This document shows, piece after piece, positions 16,970 through 25,583 of a stretch of 64,000 nucleotides of DNA. Source of the stretch: Thermodesulfobacteriota bacterium (GTDB taxonomy: Bacteria > Desulfobacterota > Syntrophorhabdia > Syntrophorhabdales > JANXAF01); NCBI GenBank assembly GCA_025062045.1, contig JANXAF010000001.1:267256-331255 (forward strand), in the 5' to 3' direction. Below the pieces are notes generated by a model. That model was not told the origin of the DNA. It ran no database searches and was given only the letters and a program-made list of their open reading frames with translations. The position numbers and the translations under genes are program-made. The stretch's first letter is position 1, and the number at the start of each line of letters is the position of its first letter.

Positions 16970-18595
16970 TTATTCTATAAAGTCTCTAATCAAGAGGTTT
17001 ACGAAAACCTCTCCCATCTCCTCTTTTAGGAAAGGCGTTACAATTATTCCTCGTACCTTTTCCTTCAGAGAATCAAAAGGCTTTGCCATGTAGCCGTACC
17101 ATATTCTCTTTTTCTTATCCAATATCTTTACTTTTCCTCCAGACTCGTAGATTGCTTCTGGAAAGAGAAGGATTCTCGGTGGAGGGTTGCCATATCCAAA
17201 TGGTCCAAGAAGCTCTAGTGCCTCAACAGCTTCTCTACTTAATTCGTCAAAATTTGCCTCAGTATCAAATGGAATTTCTTTTTTCTCGTATGAGATGGAT
17301 TCAAGAATAGATTCAAAGGCCAAAGAGAATTCCTCAAGACTTTCCCTCGTGAGGGAGAGTCCGCAAGCGTACTTATGGCCACCGTATTTTAAAAGGAGAT
17401 GTGAGATTGATTTGAGAGATTCGAAAAGATTTATCTTCTCTGGTGCCCTACCTGAACCCTTAATCACACCATCTACCGACGTCAAAATTATAGCTGGTTT
17501 TGCGTGGGCCTCACAGAGCCTTTGAGCCACTATTCCCAAGACTCCTATATGCCAGTCTTCCTTAAAAAAAACTAGGCATTTCTTTTCATAGAGATCTACT
17601 TTTGCCGTAAAGGCGTTTATTTCATTTAAGATCTTCTCTTCCATAGACTGTCTCATCCTATTGTCCTCATTGAGCTCCTCTAAAAGGCGGATCGAAATCT
17701 CAGGATCTTCTTCGATCAAAAAATCTAGGGATTTTTTCGGCCGGGAGACCCTTCCCGGCGCATTTATCCTGGGAATGATAAAAAATGTGAGGATATAATC
17801 GTCGAGTCTGTTTCTGGGTATAGTCTTCGTCTCGTAAAATGATTTAAGCCACTGCCTTGGTTTTTTTTTCATCATCTCAAACCCGAATTTCACGATCAAC
17901 CTGTTCTGTCCAGTCAAAGGTACAACGTCTCCGACTGTGCCTAAAGTGACAAAATCGAGTTCATTTTTTAGATTGATAGGGAAATGTAACTTGCCCATCT
18001 TTAAAAGTTCTCGCCTTAGTGCAATAAGAAAGAAGAATGTGACGCCACATGCGGCAAGATCCCTCGTGGGAAAGGAAGAGTCCTCTCTTTTTGGATTTAC
18101 AAACGCATATGAAGGCGGACCTTCATCTTTTACCTCATGGTGGTCGATTATAACAGTGTCCATTCCTAAACTTTTTGCAAGTTCTACTTCTTCCGCATTT
18201 GTCGATCCGCAATCTAGCGTTATTAGAAGTCTATTACCTCTCGCAAAAAGTTTTCTTACTGCTTTTTCGTTAAGTCCGTATCCTTCCATCCTCGTTGGGA
18301 TGTAACATTCAAAGTCTATACCTAACTTCTTGAAGAAATTGACAAGAAGAGCACAGGATGTGATCCCATCTGCATCGTAGTCACCATAAATCGCAATCTT
18401 CTCGTTTTTTGTAATCGCTTCTACTACCCTTTTTACAGCCAAGTCCATATCCGGAAGAAGATACGGGTCCGAAAGGTCTTTAAGATCCGGAAATAGGAAT
18501 TTCTCCGCCTCTTCCTTTGTGCGTATTCCTCTCGCAAGCAAAACCCTTGCCACAACCGAAGGCAGGCCAAAGTAACTTTTTAGGTCCTCTACCAT
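16970..18595 (-). CDS. recJ: single-stranded-DNA-specific exonuclease RecJ
   Basis: RecJ is the 5'-3' single-strand exonuclease used in recombination and mismatch repair. The 541-residue protein shows DHH-family motifs DYDADGIT (72-79), LDCGST and DHH (151-153) coordinating Mn2+, the DHHA1 motif YGGHKYACGLSL and a C-terminal OB-like domain. It is slightly shorter than E. coli RecJ. The ATG overlaps the pyrD stop by 7 bases. Confidence 0.94.
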   Translation of the reverse strand: MVEDLKSYFGLPSVVARVLLARGIRTKEEAEKFLFPDLKDLSDPYLLPDMDLAVKRVVEAITKNEKIAIYGDYDADGITSCALLVNFFKKLGIDFECYIPTRMEGYGLNEKAVRKLFARGNRLLITLDCGSTNAEEVELAKSLGMDTVIIDHHEVKDEGPPSYAFVNPKREDSSFPTRDLAACGVTFFFLIALRRELLKMGKLHFPINLKNELDFVTLGTVGDVVPLTGQNRLIVKFGFEMMKKKPRQWLKSFYETKTIPRNRLDDYILTFFIIPRINAPGRVSRPKKSLDFLIEEDPEISIRLLEELNEDNRMRQSMEEKILNEINAFTAKVDLYEKKCLVFFKEDWHIGVLGIVAQRLCEAHAKPAIILTSVDGVIKGSGRAPEKINLFESLKSISHLLLKYGGHKYACGLSLTRESLEEFSLAFESILESISYEKKEIPFDTEANFDELSREAVEALELLGPFGYGNPPPRILLFPEAIYESGGKVKILDKKKRIWYGYMAKPFDSLKEKVRGIIVTPFLKEEMGEVFVNLLIRDFIE

Positions 18596-19449
18596 TTTTG
18601 GCCTCTCTTAAAATAAGCTTTTAAGCCTTTTACTATCTTCGGGATAGCAAGAGGGTCGAGAAAGGTGGCTGTCCCGACCTGGATAGCTGAACAACCGGCC
18701 TCTAAGAAAAGGATCGCATCTTTTACGTTCATTATCCCTCCAGCTCCAACTATCGGAATTGGTAAAGATCTTTTACAATCGTAGATGGCTTTTAGTGCGA
18801 GAAACTTAAGGAAAGGCCCAGATATCCCCCCTCTTACCAAGGTATCTCTTTCTTTCCACATTCCAGGAAGAGTATTTATGAGCGTTAGGCCGTCTGCTCC
18901 CGCCTCATAAGCCGCATAGGCAATCTCCACTATATCGGTTACTTCTGAGGAAAGTTTTACCAATACCGGAATTTTAGTCACGGATTTAAGTCCGCGAACT
19001 ATCCTTCCAACGATTTTTGGATCCTTTCCAAAAATAATTCCACCTTGTTTGACATTAGGACAGGAGAGATTTGCCTCCAAAGCCAAAACAGCCGGATTTT
19101 CACCTATAAGTCTACCACACTCGACGTACTCATCCTCCGTAAACCCAAAGATGTTGAGTATCACGGGGGTTTTACGTCTTATGAAAAATTCTGTATACTC
19201 CTCGAGAAATCTTTTAATTCCAAAGTTTTGGAGGCCTATCGAATTTAACATCCCGAATCCGAGATCGAGTATACGGGGCTGGGGGTTTCCCTTATGTGGA
19301 AACACGGATAAGCCCTTTGTCACGAAGGCTCCAAGAGTACTTATCTTCCACAATCTTTCTATTTCCTTTCCGTATCCAAGGGTTCCCGAGGCGTTCATCA
19401 CGGGATTCCGTAATTTTTTTCCAAAAAGCTCTAAAGGGAAAGTTCCCAT
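18589..19449 (-). CDS. pyrD: dihydroorotate dehydrogenase, class 1B catalytic subunit
   Basis: PyrD oxidises dihydroorotate to orotate in pyrimidine synthesis; the 1B type passes electrons to NAD+ through PyrK. The 286-residue protein has NPVMNASGTLGYG near the N terminus, the catalytic Cys in LEANLSCPNVKQGG, VLVKLSSEVTDI and VGAGGIMNVKDA. The ATG at 19449 fits the family start; a longer in-frame version from 19575 adds 42 non-homologous residues inside pyrK. It overlaps pyrK by 19 bases, matching the obligate PyrDK pair. Confidence 0.93.
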   Translation of the reverse strand: MGTFPLELFGKKLRNPVMNASGTLGYGKEIERLWKISTLGAFVTKGLSVFPHKGNPQPRILDLGFGMLNSIGLQNFGIKRFLEEYTEFFIRRKTPVILNIFGFTEDEYVECGRLIGENPAVLALEANLSCPNVKQGGIIFGKDPKIVGRIVRGLKSVTKIPVLVKLSSEVTDIVEIAYAAYEAGADGLTLINTLPGMWKERDTLVRGGISGPFLKFLALKAIYDCKRSLPIPIVGAGGIMNVKDAILFLEAGCSAIQVGTATFLDPLAIPKIVKGLKAYFKRGQKW

Positions 19450-20189
19450 AGGCTGAAGACTGGGCCTTCGTAACATACCCTCTTTATCGGATCCTTCGGA
19501 TCTAAAGTTTCCACTACACATCCGAAACAGAGTCCCATTCCACATGCCATTCTCTCTTCGTATAGAACCTGGCATGGAAGTCTGTATTTCAAAAGAGCAT
19601 CTTTTAGGCTTTTGTACATCTCTTTGGGCCCGCAGGCGAAGATTTCCACATCCTTATTCTTAAGATCATCGATCTTTTCCCTAAAAAGGGAGATCACATC
19701 CCCCTTCTTGCCGTAAGTCCCATCCAACGTAGATATGAATAGATCATAATTTGTGAGGTTTCCAAGTAACGAAAGGTTGGAAGAAGAAGATGTTCCAAAA
19801 AAAATCCAAACGTTCTTTTTTAGGCTTTTTATAAGAAGATTGACCCCCGCTACACCTATACCACCGGCGATAACGACGTATAATTCTCGCTCAGTTATAC
19901 TGAATCCTCTACCGCAAGGTCCAAGAATGAAAGTCTTTTCGCCTCTCTTCATCTTGCTTAAAACCCTTGTTCCAACTCCTTTCACTTTGTAAAGGATAGA
20001 AATTGTGTCTTTTTCGCATTCGTAAGCTGTGAAAGGTCTCCTCAAAAATACCTGAGGTCCCTGTATTTTTACCATCACGAACTGGCCTGGTCTAAATGCG
20101 GGGATCCTTCCCTTTACTTTAGCTTTTAGAAGGAAATGGTCCTTTATAACTTCCCTGTTTTCGATAACGGTAACTTCCATGTCTTTCAT
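19431..20189 (-). CDS. pyrK: dihydroorotate dehydrogenase electron transfer subunit PyrK
   Basis: PyrK carries FAD and a [2Fe-2S] cluster and couples PyrD to NAD+. The 252-residue protein has FAD-domain motif RRPFTAYE, the NAD-domain VIAGGIGVAGVNLL and the C-terminal cluster ligands CGMGLCFGC plus a later Cys in RVCYEG. ATG codons at residues 1 and 4 are both possible starts. Confidence 0.92.
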   Translation of the reverse strand: MKDMEVTVIENREVIKDHFLLKAKVKGRIPAFRPGQFVMVKIQGPQVFLRRPFTAYECEKDTISILYKVKGVGTRVLSKMKRGEKTFILGPCGRGFSITERELYVVIAGGIGVAGVNLLIKSLKKNVWIFFGTSSSSNLSLLGNLTNYDLFISTLDGTYGKKGDVISLFREKIDDLKNKDVEIFACGPKEMYKSLKDALLKYRLPCQVLYEERMACGMGLCFGCVVETLDPKDPIKRVCYEGPVFSLWELSL

Positions 20190-20195
20190 GGTAAT

Positions 20196-20672
20196 TCAAA
20201 GTCTTAGGCGCATAAGAAGTGCATCTTCTTTGGTGTCTTGGTAGTAGCCTTTCCTTCTTCCGATTATTTCGAAACCGAACTTTAAATACAGATGGATCGC
20301 CACGAAATTATTCTCTCGAACTTCAAGAAACACGTATTTTACGCCCCTCTGTTTGAGAGTTGAAAGAGTATACGAGAGAAGTTTTGTTGCGTATCCCTTT
20401 TTACGAAATTTTGGGTCCACCGCAAGACTCAACACATGGCACTCGTCATATGCCAAAAGACACATGATATATCCCACTATCCTTTCATGCACCTCGAGAA
20501 GGTAATTTAAAGCAATGGGCGAGCATATCTGCATTTTTAAGGTTTCTTTCGTCCATGGAGAAGGAAAGGATGCTTTTTCAATCTCAAAGATTCTATTTAT
20601 GTCCTCAATCTCGATCTCTCTTATCTTCGAATCCTCTTTTTTATACTCGAGTTCTGAAAAATTTTCTTTCAT
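20196..20672 (-). CDS. rimI: GNAT acetyltransferase, RimI type
   Basis: RimI acetylates the N-terminal alanine of ribosomal protein S18. The 158-residue GNAT protein has FPSPWTKETLKMQI near residue 36, the acetyl-CoA loop DPKFRKKGYATKLL (R-x-x-G-x-A/G), VFLEVRENNFVAIHLYLKFG and the C-terminal RRKGYYQDTKEDALLM, all RimI hallmarks. It follows mobA with a 1-base gap and has no clear ribosome binding site. Confidence 0.87.
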   Translation of the reverse strand: MKENFSELEYKKEDSKIREIEIEDINRIFEIEKASFPSPWTKETLKMQICSPIALNYLLEVHERIVGYIMCLLAYDECHVLSLAVDPKFRKKGYATKLLSYTLSTLKQRGVKYVFLEVRENNFVAIHLYLKFGFEIIGRRKGYYQDTKEDALLMRLRL

Positions 20673-20673
20673 A

Positions 20674-21252
20674 TCAAAAAAGGGAGGAGAACCTAACTAG
20701 ATCCTCCTTGGAGTTTATATTTGCAAATACTGAGACTTTTCCGTTATAAAAGAATGGGTTATCAAAGAGTGTTTTGACGTTAAGGTACGGAAAAACGGAT
20801 TGTATCTTCATAAAGCCTGAGGCGAGGCTTTTTACAAAGAATGGGATGCACCTTCGGCTGTAGATAGCGTGTAACGGTTCGAATCCTTTTTCGGTCCTGG
20901 GAATTACTACATCCTCTCCCCTCAAATTATCAACTACATAACGTACGCTTTTTTCGGTAACGAATGGCATGTCACAGGCGAGAACAAAAGTGTACTCTTG
21001 TTCGCTACACACAAGGGAAGTAACGATTCCAGATATAGGGCTCCTAATATTTATTAGGTCCCGTACTACTCGTGCTCCAATTCCCGAGAGAACTCTGTGA
21101 TTGTTCGTCACAATTATAATATCATCGAAGATCCTTCTCGCCACATCATACACATAAGTTATCAAGGCCTTCTTATTGAATTCGATTGTAGCCTTATCGT
21201 GTCCCATTCTCGTGCTTAAGCCACCTGCTAAAATAGCACATGAGATAGGCAC
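20674..21252 (-). CDS. mobA: molybdenum cofactor guanylyltransferase
   Basis: MobA attaches GMP to molybdopterin for DMSO-reductase-family enzymes such as formate dehydrogenase. The 192-residue nucleotidyltransferase has the signature AILAGGLSTRMGHDKA at residues 6-21 and ACDMPFV. The start is GTG at 21252, in a promoter-proximal position without a Shine-Dalgarno sequence. A weak TTTACT/TAAATA promoter with a 17-base spacer ends 10 bases before it. Note that the AOR-type enzyme in this window uses the cofactor without GMP, so MobA serves other enzymes. Confidence 0.88.
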   Translation of the reverse strand: MPISCAILAGGLSTRMGHDKATIEFNKKALITYVYDVARRIFDDIIIVTNNHRVLSGIGARVVRDLINIRSPISGIVTSLVCSEQEYTFVLACDMPFVTEKSVRYVVDNLRGEDVVIPRTEKGFEPLHAIYSRRCIPFFVKSLASGFMKIQSVFPYLNVKTLFDNPFFYNGKVSVFANINSKEDLVRFSSLF

Positions 21253-21335
21253 GGCGAATCTTTATTTAGCATCTTTTGTAGAGGGAGTAAAGGATTCCCG
21301 TTTTTTGGGATAGCAAATCTACATTTAGGATCTTA

Positions 21336-21366
21336 TTGACATTGGCTAAAGCGAATTTGCTATCAT
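21336..21366 (+). promoter_or_regulatory. putative promoter of the TIGR04076 / HTH pair
   Basis: TTGACA (21336-21341) and TATCAT (21361-21366) flank a long 19-base spacer. The leader is about 25 bases and carries AGGAGGGG before the ATG. The remaining gap 21253-21335 shows a short CCC/GGG dyad around 21298-21310 and nothing else. Confidence 0.45.
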
Positions 21367-21397
21367 ATTTTCGTCAGTTAAAATCGAAGGAGGGGTT

Positions 21398-21676
21398 ATG
21401 GCGAGGGATCCTGAGATCGGATATAGAATTTTAGGTACAATAGTCAGTGTTAAAGGAAAATGTAACGCCGGCCATTTTGTGGGAGAAGAGTTCGAAATAT
21501 CCTGTCACAATCCGGCAGGTCTTTGCGGTTTCTTTTACTACCACATCTTTCCCAGTCTTGCGACCTTTCAATTCGGGGGGTCCATGCCTTGGTGGGGTAG
21601 TGACACGATTGAGCTTTCCTGTCCAGACAAAAACAATGAGGTCATCATTCGCCTCTTTCGGCAAAAAAGAAGTTGA
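21398..21676 (+). CDS. TIGR04076 family small protein
   Basis: The 92-residue protein has the pattern of the TIGR04076 family: a cysteine after an initial strand (KGKCNAGHFVGEEFEI), an Ala-Gly-Leu-Cys turn (HNPAGLCGFFYYHIFP), a FQFGG segment and a C-terminal CPD. The function of the family is unknown; conserved Cys suggest metal or redox chemistry. It has a strong AGGAGGGG site and is translationally close to the next gene. Confidence 0.78.
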   Translation: MARDPEIGYRILGTIVSVKGKCNAGHFVGEEFEISCHNPAGLCGFFYYHIFPSLATFQFGGSMPWWGSDTIELSCPDKNNEVIIRLFRQKRS

Positions 21677-21678
21677 AG

Positions 21679-22005
21679 ATGGGCGAAGCTGAAAAAGAGG
21701 AATTAGAACCAAGAACGAAAACGCTAAGGCAGGACATAATAGAGGCTTTAAAGGTCCAAAGTATGTCACTTAGAGAGATTTCTAAGGCTGTAGGGATCCC
21801 CGAAAGTGAGGTTCTTTCACACTTAGGCCACATAAAAAAGACGATAGCTAAATTAGGGTACGTTCTTGAAGTTTCACCCGCTCAATGTCTTTCTTGCGGT
21901 TTCATTTTCAAAAAGAGGGACAGACTGAAAAAGCCGGGTAAATGTCCCTCCTGTCGAAGTACGTTTATAGAGCCCCAGATCTTTAATCTGAAAAAAAATA
22001 AATAG
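21679..22005 (+). CDS. HTH transcriptional regulator with C-terminal zinc ribbon
   Basis: The 108-residue protein combines an ArsR/winged-helix-like domain (residues ~12-60, with SLREISKAVGIPESEVLSHL) and a zinc ribbon with CLSCGF and CPSC (residues ~70-95). This is the domain pair of COG3357 predicted regulators. The ATG at 21679 lies 2 bases after the preceding stop. An upstream TTG (21673) in frame is less likely. It may control its neighbour; that is inference from adjacency. Confidence 0.8.
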   Translation: MGEAEKEELEPRTKTLRQDIIEALKVQSMSLREISKAVGIPESEVLSHLGHIKKTIAKLGYVLEVSPAQCLSCGFIFKKRDRLKKPGKCPSCRSTFIEPQIFNLKKNK

Positions 22006-22064
22006 ATGCTTGATCTTAGAAAGACGTAGATATCGTCCTTTTGAAACCTCAAAAATTTTTTCTC

Positions 22065-22093
22065 TTGACATGGTCTTTTGAATTTAATACAAA
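22065..22093 (+). promoter_or_regulatory. promoter of the TetR gene, short leader
   Basis: TTGACA (22065-22070), 17-base spacer, TACAAA (22088-22093). The chosen ATG at 22107 lies 13 bases after the -10 box, giving a leader of about 7 bases and no room for a ribosome binding site. Confidence 0.55.
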
Positions 22094-22106
22094 TTTCGTA
22101 GAATCG

Positions 22107-22712
22107 ATGTCTAATGATAAACTAATTGTTAGGTCAAAAAAAGAAAAGAAAGCTATTCATATCGCTAAAGTTGCTGCCAAGCTTTTCAGTAAGAAAGGAT
22201 TCCTGGAGACTTCGATAACCGATATAGCAAAATCTTCAAGGATGAGCAAAGCCAACATTTATTACTATTTTGAGGACAAAAATTACTTACTAACATACAT
22301 ACTCAACAGCTTTTTTGATACTATTCTTTCTGGGACAGAAGTGTACGAAAGTCAGAATCTGAGCTGGGAAGAAAAACTTAAACTGTTTATAAAGAGGCAT
22401 GTGGACATCTATGTTCAGAATACGCCTCAGGCAAAGGTACTCTTTAAAGAGGTCAATAATCTGGACTTAAAAAATCGAAAGATAATGAGGCAGAAAGAGA
22501 GAAAGTACTTTGAGATCTTAAGAAATATTGTTGCTGGCTATTTAGGGGATAAGGTTCCAAAAGAATATGTGACTGCTTTGACCTTTTTTATACTTGGAGC
22601 CTGCAACTGGATGTACCTTTGGTACGACCCGAAAAAGAAGATAACGCCGGAAAAGATATCGGAAATGATCTTCCAGGTATTCAAAAACGGGATATCCTCC
22701 TTTATCCATTAG
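22107..22712 (+). CDS. TetR family transcriptional regulator
   Basis: The 201-residue protein has the N-terminal TetR helix-turn-helix: IHIAKVAAKLFSKKGFLETS and ITDIAKSSRMSKANIYYYFEDK at residues ~17-60. The C-terminal ligand domain is all-helical and resembles fatty-acid/acyl-CoA-type regulators only in general layout. The ATG at 22107 is preferred to one at 22041 because the promoter lies between them. The effector and targets are unknown. Confidence 0.85.
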   Translation: MSNDKLIVRSKKEKKAIHIAKVAAKLFSKKGFLETSITDIAKSSRMSKANIYYYFEDKNYLLTYILNSFFDTILSGTEVYESQNLSWEEKLKLFIKRHVDIYVQNTPQAKVLFKEVNNLDLKNRKIMRQKERKYFEILRNIVAGYLGDKVPKEYVTALTFFILGACNWMYLWYDPKKKITPEKISEMIFQVFKNGISSFIH

Positions 22713-22722
22713 ATTCGTCTCC

Positions 22723-22751
22723 TTGACAAACATTTCCGTCAAAATTAAGCT
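22723..22751 (+). promoter_or_regulatory. promoter of the Memo gene, predicted leaderless
   Basis: TTGACA (22723-22728), 17-base spacer, TAAGCT (22746-22751). The ATG follows the -10 box by 8 bases, so the transcription start should fall on or next to it. Confidence 0.5.
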
Positions 22752-22759
22752 TAGACAGA

Positions 22760-23962
22760 ATGGAGTGTCCAAAGTTAAGGCCCGTTGAGATGGTCCCGGT
22801 CAAGGATGGCCAAAAGGAGCTGATCCTTATCCGGGATCCGGAAGGCATACTGGAGGAAAATTTAGTAGTTTCGAAGGATGTGGCCTACCTTTTTTGCCTT
22901 ATGAATGGGAAGAGAACTTTAAGGGATTTGCAAGCTGAATATATGAAAGCTTTTGGCGAGCTAATATACATTGAAAAGTTAAATGATCTTATAGCATCGC
23001 TGGACAAACACTTCCTTTTGGAAAACGAAAATTATTACGGCCGTTTAAATACGTTAAAAAGAGAGTACGAGGCTTCGCAATCTCGACCCGCTTATCTTGC
23101 GGGAAAAAGTTATCCGGCAAATAGAATGGAACTACTTCTTTTTCTTGATTCATTTTTCTCAGAAAAGGAAAAGAGGGCAAAGCTTGAAGGAAGAATCACA
23201 GGCGTTCTCTCTCCTCATATTGACTATTTGAGGGGAAGGGACGTTTACGTAAGTACCTACGAGTACTTAAGAAACTTAACGATACCCCTCATAGTAATAT
23301 TTGGAACTTCCCATAAGGTGTCAGAAAAGCTTTGGAATATTTCGATTAAGGATTTTTTAACTCCTATCGACAGGGTTCCCGTATCCAACGACTTAAAAAA
23401 GTTGATATCCGGCAACAAGGTTTTAAAAGATTACATTTGCGAATGGCCCCACAGGACGGAACATTCTATAGAATTACAGCTTCCGCTTTTACAGTTTACG
23501 ATTCAGAACGAATTTGAAATCCTTCCGATTCTTACTGGTTCGATGCACGAATATGTACTTGACGAAAAGAACCCAGACGACGGAGAGATCGAGGATCTTG
23601 TATCGTCTTTAAAATCCTGTCTCGATACCTACGGAAAACCTCATATTGTCCTTTCAGCAGCCGATCTTGCGCATATAGGTGCCCAATTTGGGGATGAATA
23701 CCCTCTTGACATTTGGACCCTTAAGAGTTCCCAGGCAAAAGACGAAAGGCTTTTGGAAGCTGTAAAAGAGTGTGATGCGCAAAGGTTTTTGAATCTTATA
23801 AAGGAGGAGAAGGACAGAAGGAGAATTTGCGGGCTTGCCCCCATATATTTCCAGTTAAAAATGGTCAGTGGTTCCCGCTGTCAAATTACAAAGTACAAAC
23901 AGTGGACTGATGGGGCATCGTCCGTTAGTTTTGCAGGTGCAATATTCTATACTGATGAGTAA
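22760..23962 (+). CDS. Memo-like protein (AmmeMemoRadiSam B) with N-terminal PqqD-like domain
   Basis: Residues ~115-395 match the Memo/AMMECR-associated fold (non-haem-dioxygenase-like): VLSPHIDYLRGRDVY, IVIFGTSHK, RTEHSIELQLPLLQ, ILTGSM, AADLAHIGAQFGDEY. The AmmeMemoRadiSam partners (AMMECR1 domain and radical SAM protein) are not next to it. Residues ~5-95 form a PqqD-like winged helix (GILEENLVVSKDVAYLFCLMNG...TLRDLQAEY). PqqD domains bind peptide leaders, so peptide modification is a possible but unproven role. No ribosome binding site is visible. Confidence 0.78.
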   Translation: MECPKLRPVEMVPVKDGQKELILIRDPEGILEENLVVSKDVAYLFCLMNGKRTLRDLQAEYMKAFGELIYIEKLNDLIASLDKHFLLENENYYGRLNTLKREYEASQSRPAYLAGKSYPANRMELLLFLDSFFSEKEKRAKLEGRITGVLSPHIDYLRGRDVYVSTYEYLRNLTIPLIVIFGTSHKVSEKLWNISIKDFLTPIDRVPVSNDLKKLISGNKVLKDYICEWPHRTEHSIELQLPLLQFTIQNEFEILPILTGSMHEYVLDEKNPDDGEIEDLVSSLKSCLDTYGKPHIVLSAADLAHIGAQFGDEYPLDIWTLKSSQAKDERLLEAVKECDAQRFLNLIKEEKDRRRICGLAPIYFQLKMVSGSRCQITKYKQWTDGASSVSFAGAIFYTDE

Positions 23963-23964
23963 AA

Positions 23965-24038
23965 TCGGGAAGACAGGATTTGAACCTGCGACCCCAGCGT
24001 CCCGAACGCTGTGCTCCCCCGGGCTGAGCTACTTCCCG
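23965..24038 (-). tRNA. tRNA-Pro (CGG)
   Basis: The minus strand folds into a full cloverleaf of 74 bases: acceptor CGGGAAG with CTTCCCG, D arm with AGCTCAG, anticodon stem CAGCG/CGCTG around loop TTCGGGA (anticodon CGG) and T arm GCAGGTTCAAATCCTGT. The discriminator is A. The 3' CCA is not encoded (TTTT follows). Confidence 0.95.
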
Positions 24039-24047
24039 AATGTTTTT

Positions 24048-24053
24048 ATTATA
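24048..24053 (-). promoter_or_regulatory. extended -10 box of tRNA-Pro
   Basis: A perfect TATAAT preceded by TGG (TGGTATAAT, extended -10) lies 9 bases before the mature tRNA 5' end. No good -35 at standard spacing was found. Confidence 0.6.
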
Positions 24054-24125
24054 CCACAAAGATGATGGAGAGTAACCAAGCTCCCATTTAGGATTTACTT
24101 TTTTGTCAATCCAACTTTTTCTAAT

Positions 24126-24155
24126 TTGACAATCATAAAGCCAGAAAAGTAAGAT
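24126..24155 (+). promoter_or_regulatory. promoter of the radical SAM gene, predicted leaderless
   Basis: TTGACA (24126-24131), 18-base spacer, TAAGAT (24150-24155). The ATG at 24165 follows after 9 bases; no ribosome binding site is present. Confidence 0.5.
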
Positions 24156-24164
24156 TAGTCTCCT

Positions 24165-25430
24165 ATGATACGCGAATTTCTTATTACGAAGGTCGCCAGG
24201 GCGAAAATTAAAAGATTGCTCAACTTCGATTTCGCAAAAAAGGTCCCTTTTGGTGAAAAAAAACATAGATTACCAATCCTTATGTACGTGCACGTGCCTT
24301 TCTGTGAAGAGCTCTGCCCTTACTGTTCCTTCCACAGATTTCCACTCGAAAGAGAGACTGCAAAAGCGTATTTTTCAGCTTTAAGGAAGGAGATCCTCCT
24401 CTATAGAGACCTGGGTTTTGAGTTCGAAGGCGTATACATCGGAGGGGGAACTCCAACTGTACTTATAGATGAACTTCTAGAGACGCTAAGACTTATTCGT
24501 TCGAGCTTTAAAGTTAAAGAAATATCCTGTGAAACGAATCCCAATCATCTAAAAGATGAATACCTAAAGCTGCTCTCCGGTGAAGGAGTAAAGAGGCTTT
24601 CCGTTGGTGTTCAGAGTTTCGACGATCAAATTCTTAAGTCAGTGAAAAGGTTCCACAAGTATGGAAGCGGAAAAGAGATAATTGAAAGGATTTACGCAAC
24701 TACTGGTTACTTTCAGACCTTAAACGTCGATATGATCTTTAACTTTCCCAACCAGACCCTAAAAAGTTTAGAAAATGACATCCGGATCCTCAACGAGATC
24801 CCGGTATCTCAAATCACATATTACCCTCTCATGGTCTCTTCAATGACAAGAAAAAGTATGGAGGCGAACTTAGGTAAGCTCGATTTAAGAAAGGAGAAAC
24901 TCTTCTACGAGACAATACTCAAAGGTCTAAGTAAAGAGTTCTTCCCTGCTACAGCCTGGTGCTTCTCCAAGACGACAGGGATGATAGATGAGTACGTTGT
25001 TCGTTACGACGAGTACGCAGGTTTGGGAAGTGGATCGATCGGGTATATTGATGGCTTCGCCTACGCCAATACCTTCCATTTAAGGAAATACATAGACGGA
25101 GTAAAAAAGGGGGAAATTCCTGTTGAGGGAATCCGCAAATACACAAGGAAAGAAAGGATGCAGTATGACTTTCTTATGAAACTTTTCGGTCTGAGGCTGA
25201 ATTTGGCGGAACTCAAAAAAAAGTATGGTAGAGCAAGTATGTTTCTCATCCTGCCGGAGCTTTTTTTCTTTAGTGCTTTAGGGGCTTTAAAATTTGACAG
25301 AGAAAGAATATCGCTTACCAATTGTGGTCTTTACTTCTGGGTAATAATGATGAGGGAGTTTTTTACTGGCGTTAATAACTTTAGGGACTTCCTCCGCAAT
25401 CTACCTCAGGCTCATGCCGGTTTAAGTTGA
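24165..25430 (+). CDS. radical SAM protein, HemN/HemW (coproporphyrinogen oxidase-like) family
   Basis: The 421-residue protein has the radical SAM cluster CEELCPYCSF (CX3CX2C) at about residue 48, GVYIGGGTPTVL, ETNPNHL, RLSVGVQSFDDQILKSVKR and NVDMIFNFPNQT, all in HemN/HemW order. HemW proteins are haem chaperones and related members degrade or modify porphyrins; which applies here cannot be told from the sequence. Its last 19 bases overlap the 3' end of the small convergent gene at 25412-25570. Confidence 0.84.
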   Translation: MIREFLITKVARAKIKRLLNFDFAKKVPFGEKKHRLPILMYVHVPFCEELCPYCSFHRFPLERETAKAYFSALRKEILLYRDLGFEFEGVYIGGGTPTVLIDELLETLRLIRSSFKVKEISCETNPNHLKDEYLKLLSGEGVKRLSVGVQSFDDQILKSVKRFHKYGSGKEIIERIYATTGYFQTLNVDMIFNFPNQTLKSLENDIRILNEIPVSQITYYPLMVSSMTRKSMEANLGKLDLRKEKLFYETILKGLSKEFFPATAWCFSKTTGMIDEYVVRYDEYAGLGSGSIGYIDGFAYANTFHLRKYIDGVKKGEIPVEGIRKYTRKERMQYDFLMKLFGLRLNLAELKKKYGRASMFLILPELFFFSALGALKFDRERISLTNCGLYFWVIMMREFFTGVNNFRDFLRNLPQAHAGLS

Positions 25431-25570
25431 GCGACATTCCTCTTTATTATTTTTCCTTTATGCTTTGGAAAGTCCACCTTTATGTACGCTGTCTTTTCAA
25501 AGAGCTTATAAATCACACCCTCCTTCTCTTTTTTTGCGAAACTGAATTTTACTCTGTCTCCCACCTTCAT
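25412..25570 (-). CDS. small basic SH3/KOW-like protein, 52 residues
   Basis: An ATG (25568-25570) preceded by AGGAGG opens a 52-residue frame beginning MKVGDRVKFSFAKKEKEG and ending AQLKPA. The pattern V-G-D-R-V, then alternating strands with GVIYKLFEKTAYIKV and KIIKRNVAQLKP, looks like a small SH3-like beta barrel of the KOW type. It begins 13 bases after the FmdB stop, so the two genes are probably cotranscribed. It is easily missed for its length and because its 3' end overlaps the convergent radical SAM gene. The function is unknown; RNA binding is a guess from the fold. Confidence 0.75.
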   Translation of the reverse strand: MKVGDRVKFSFAKKEKEGVIYKLFEKTAYIKVDFPKHKGKIIKRNVAQLKPA

Positions 25571-25583
25571 CTCTACCTCCTCC

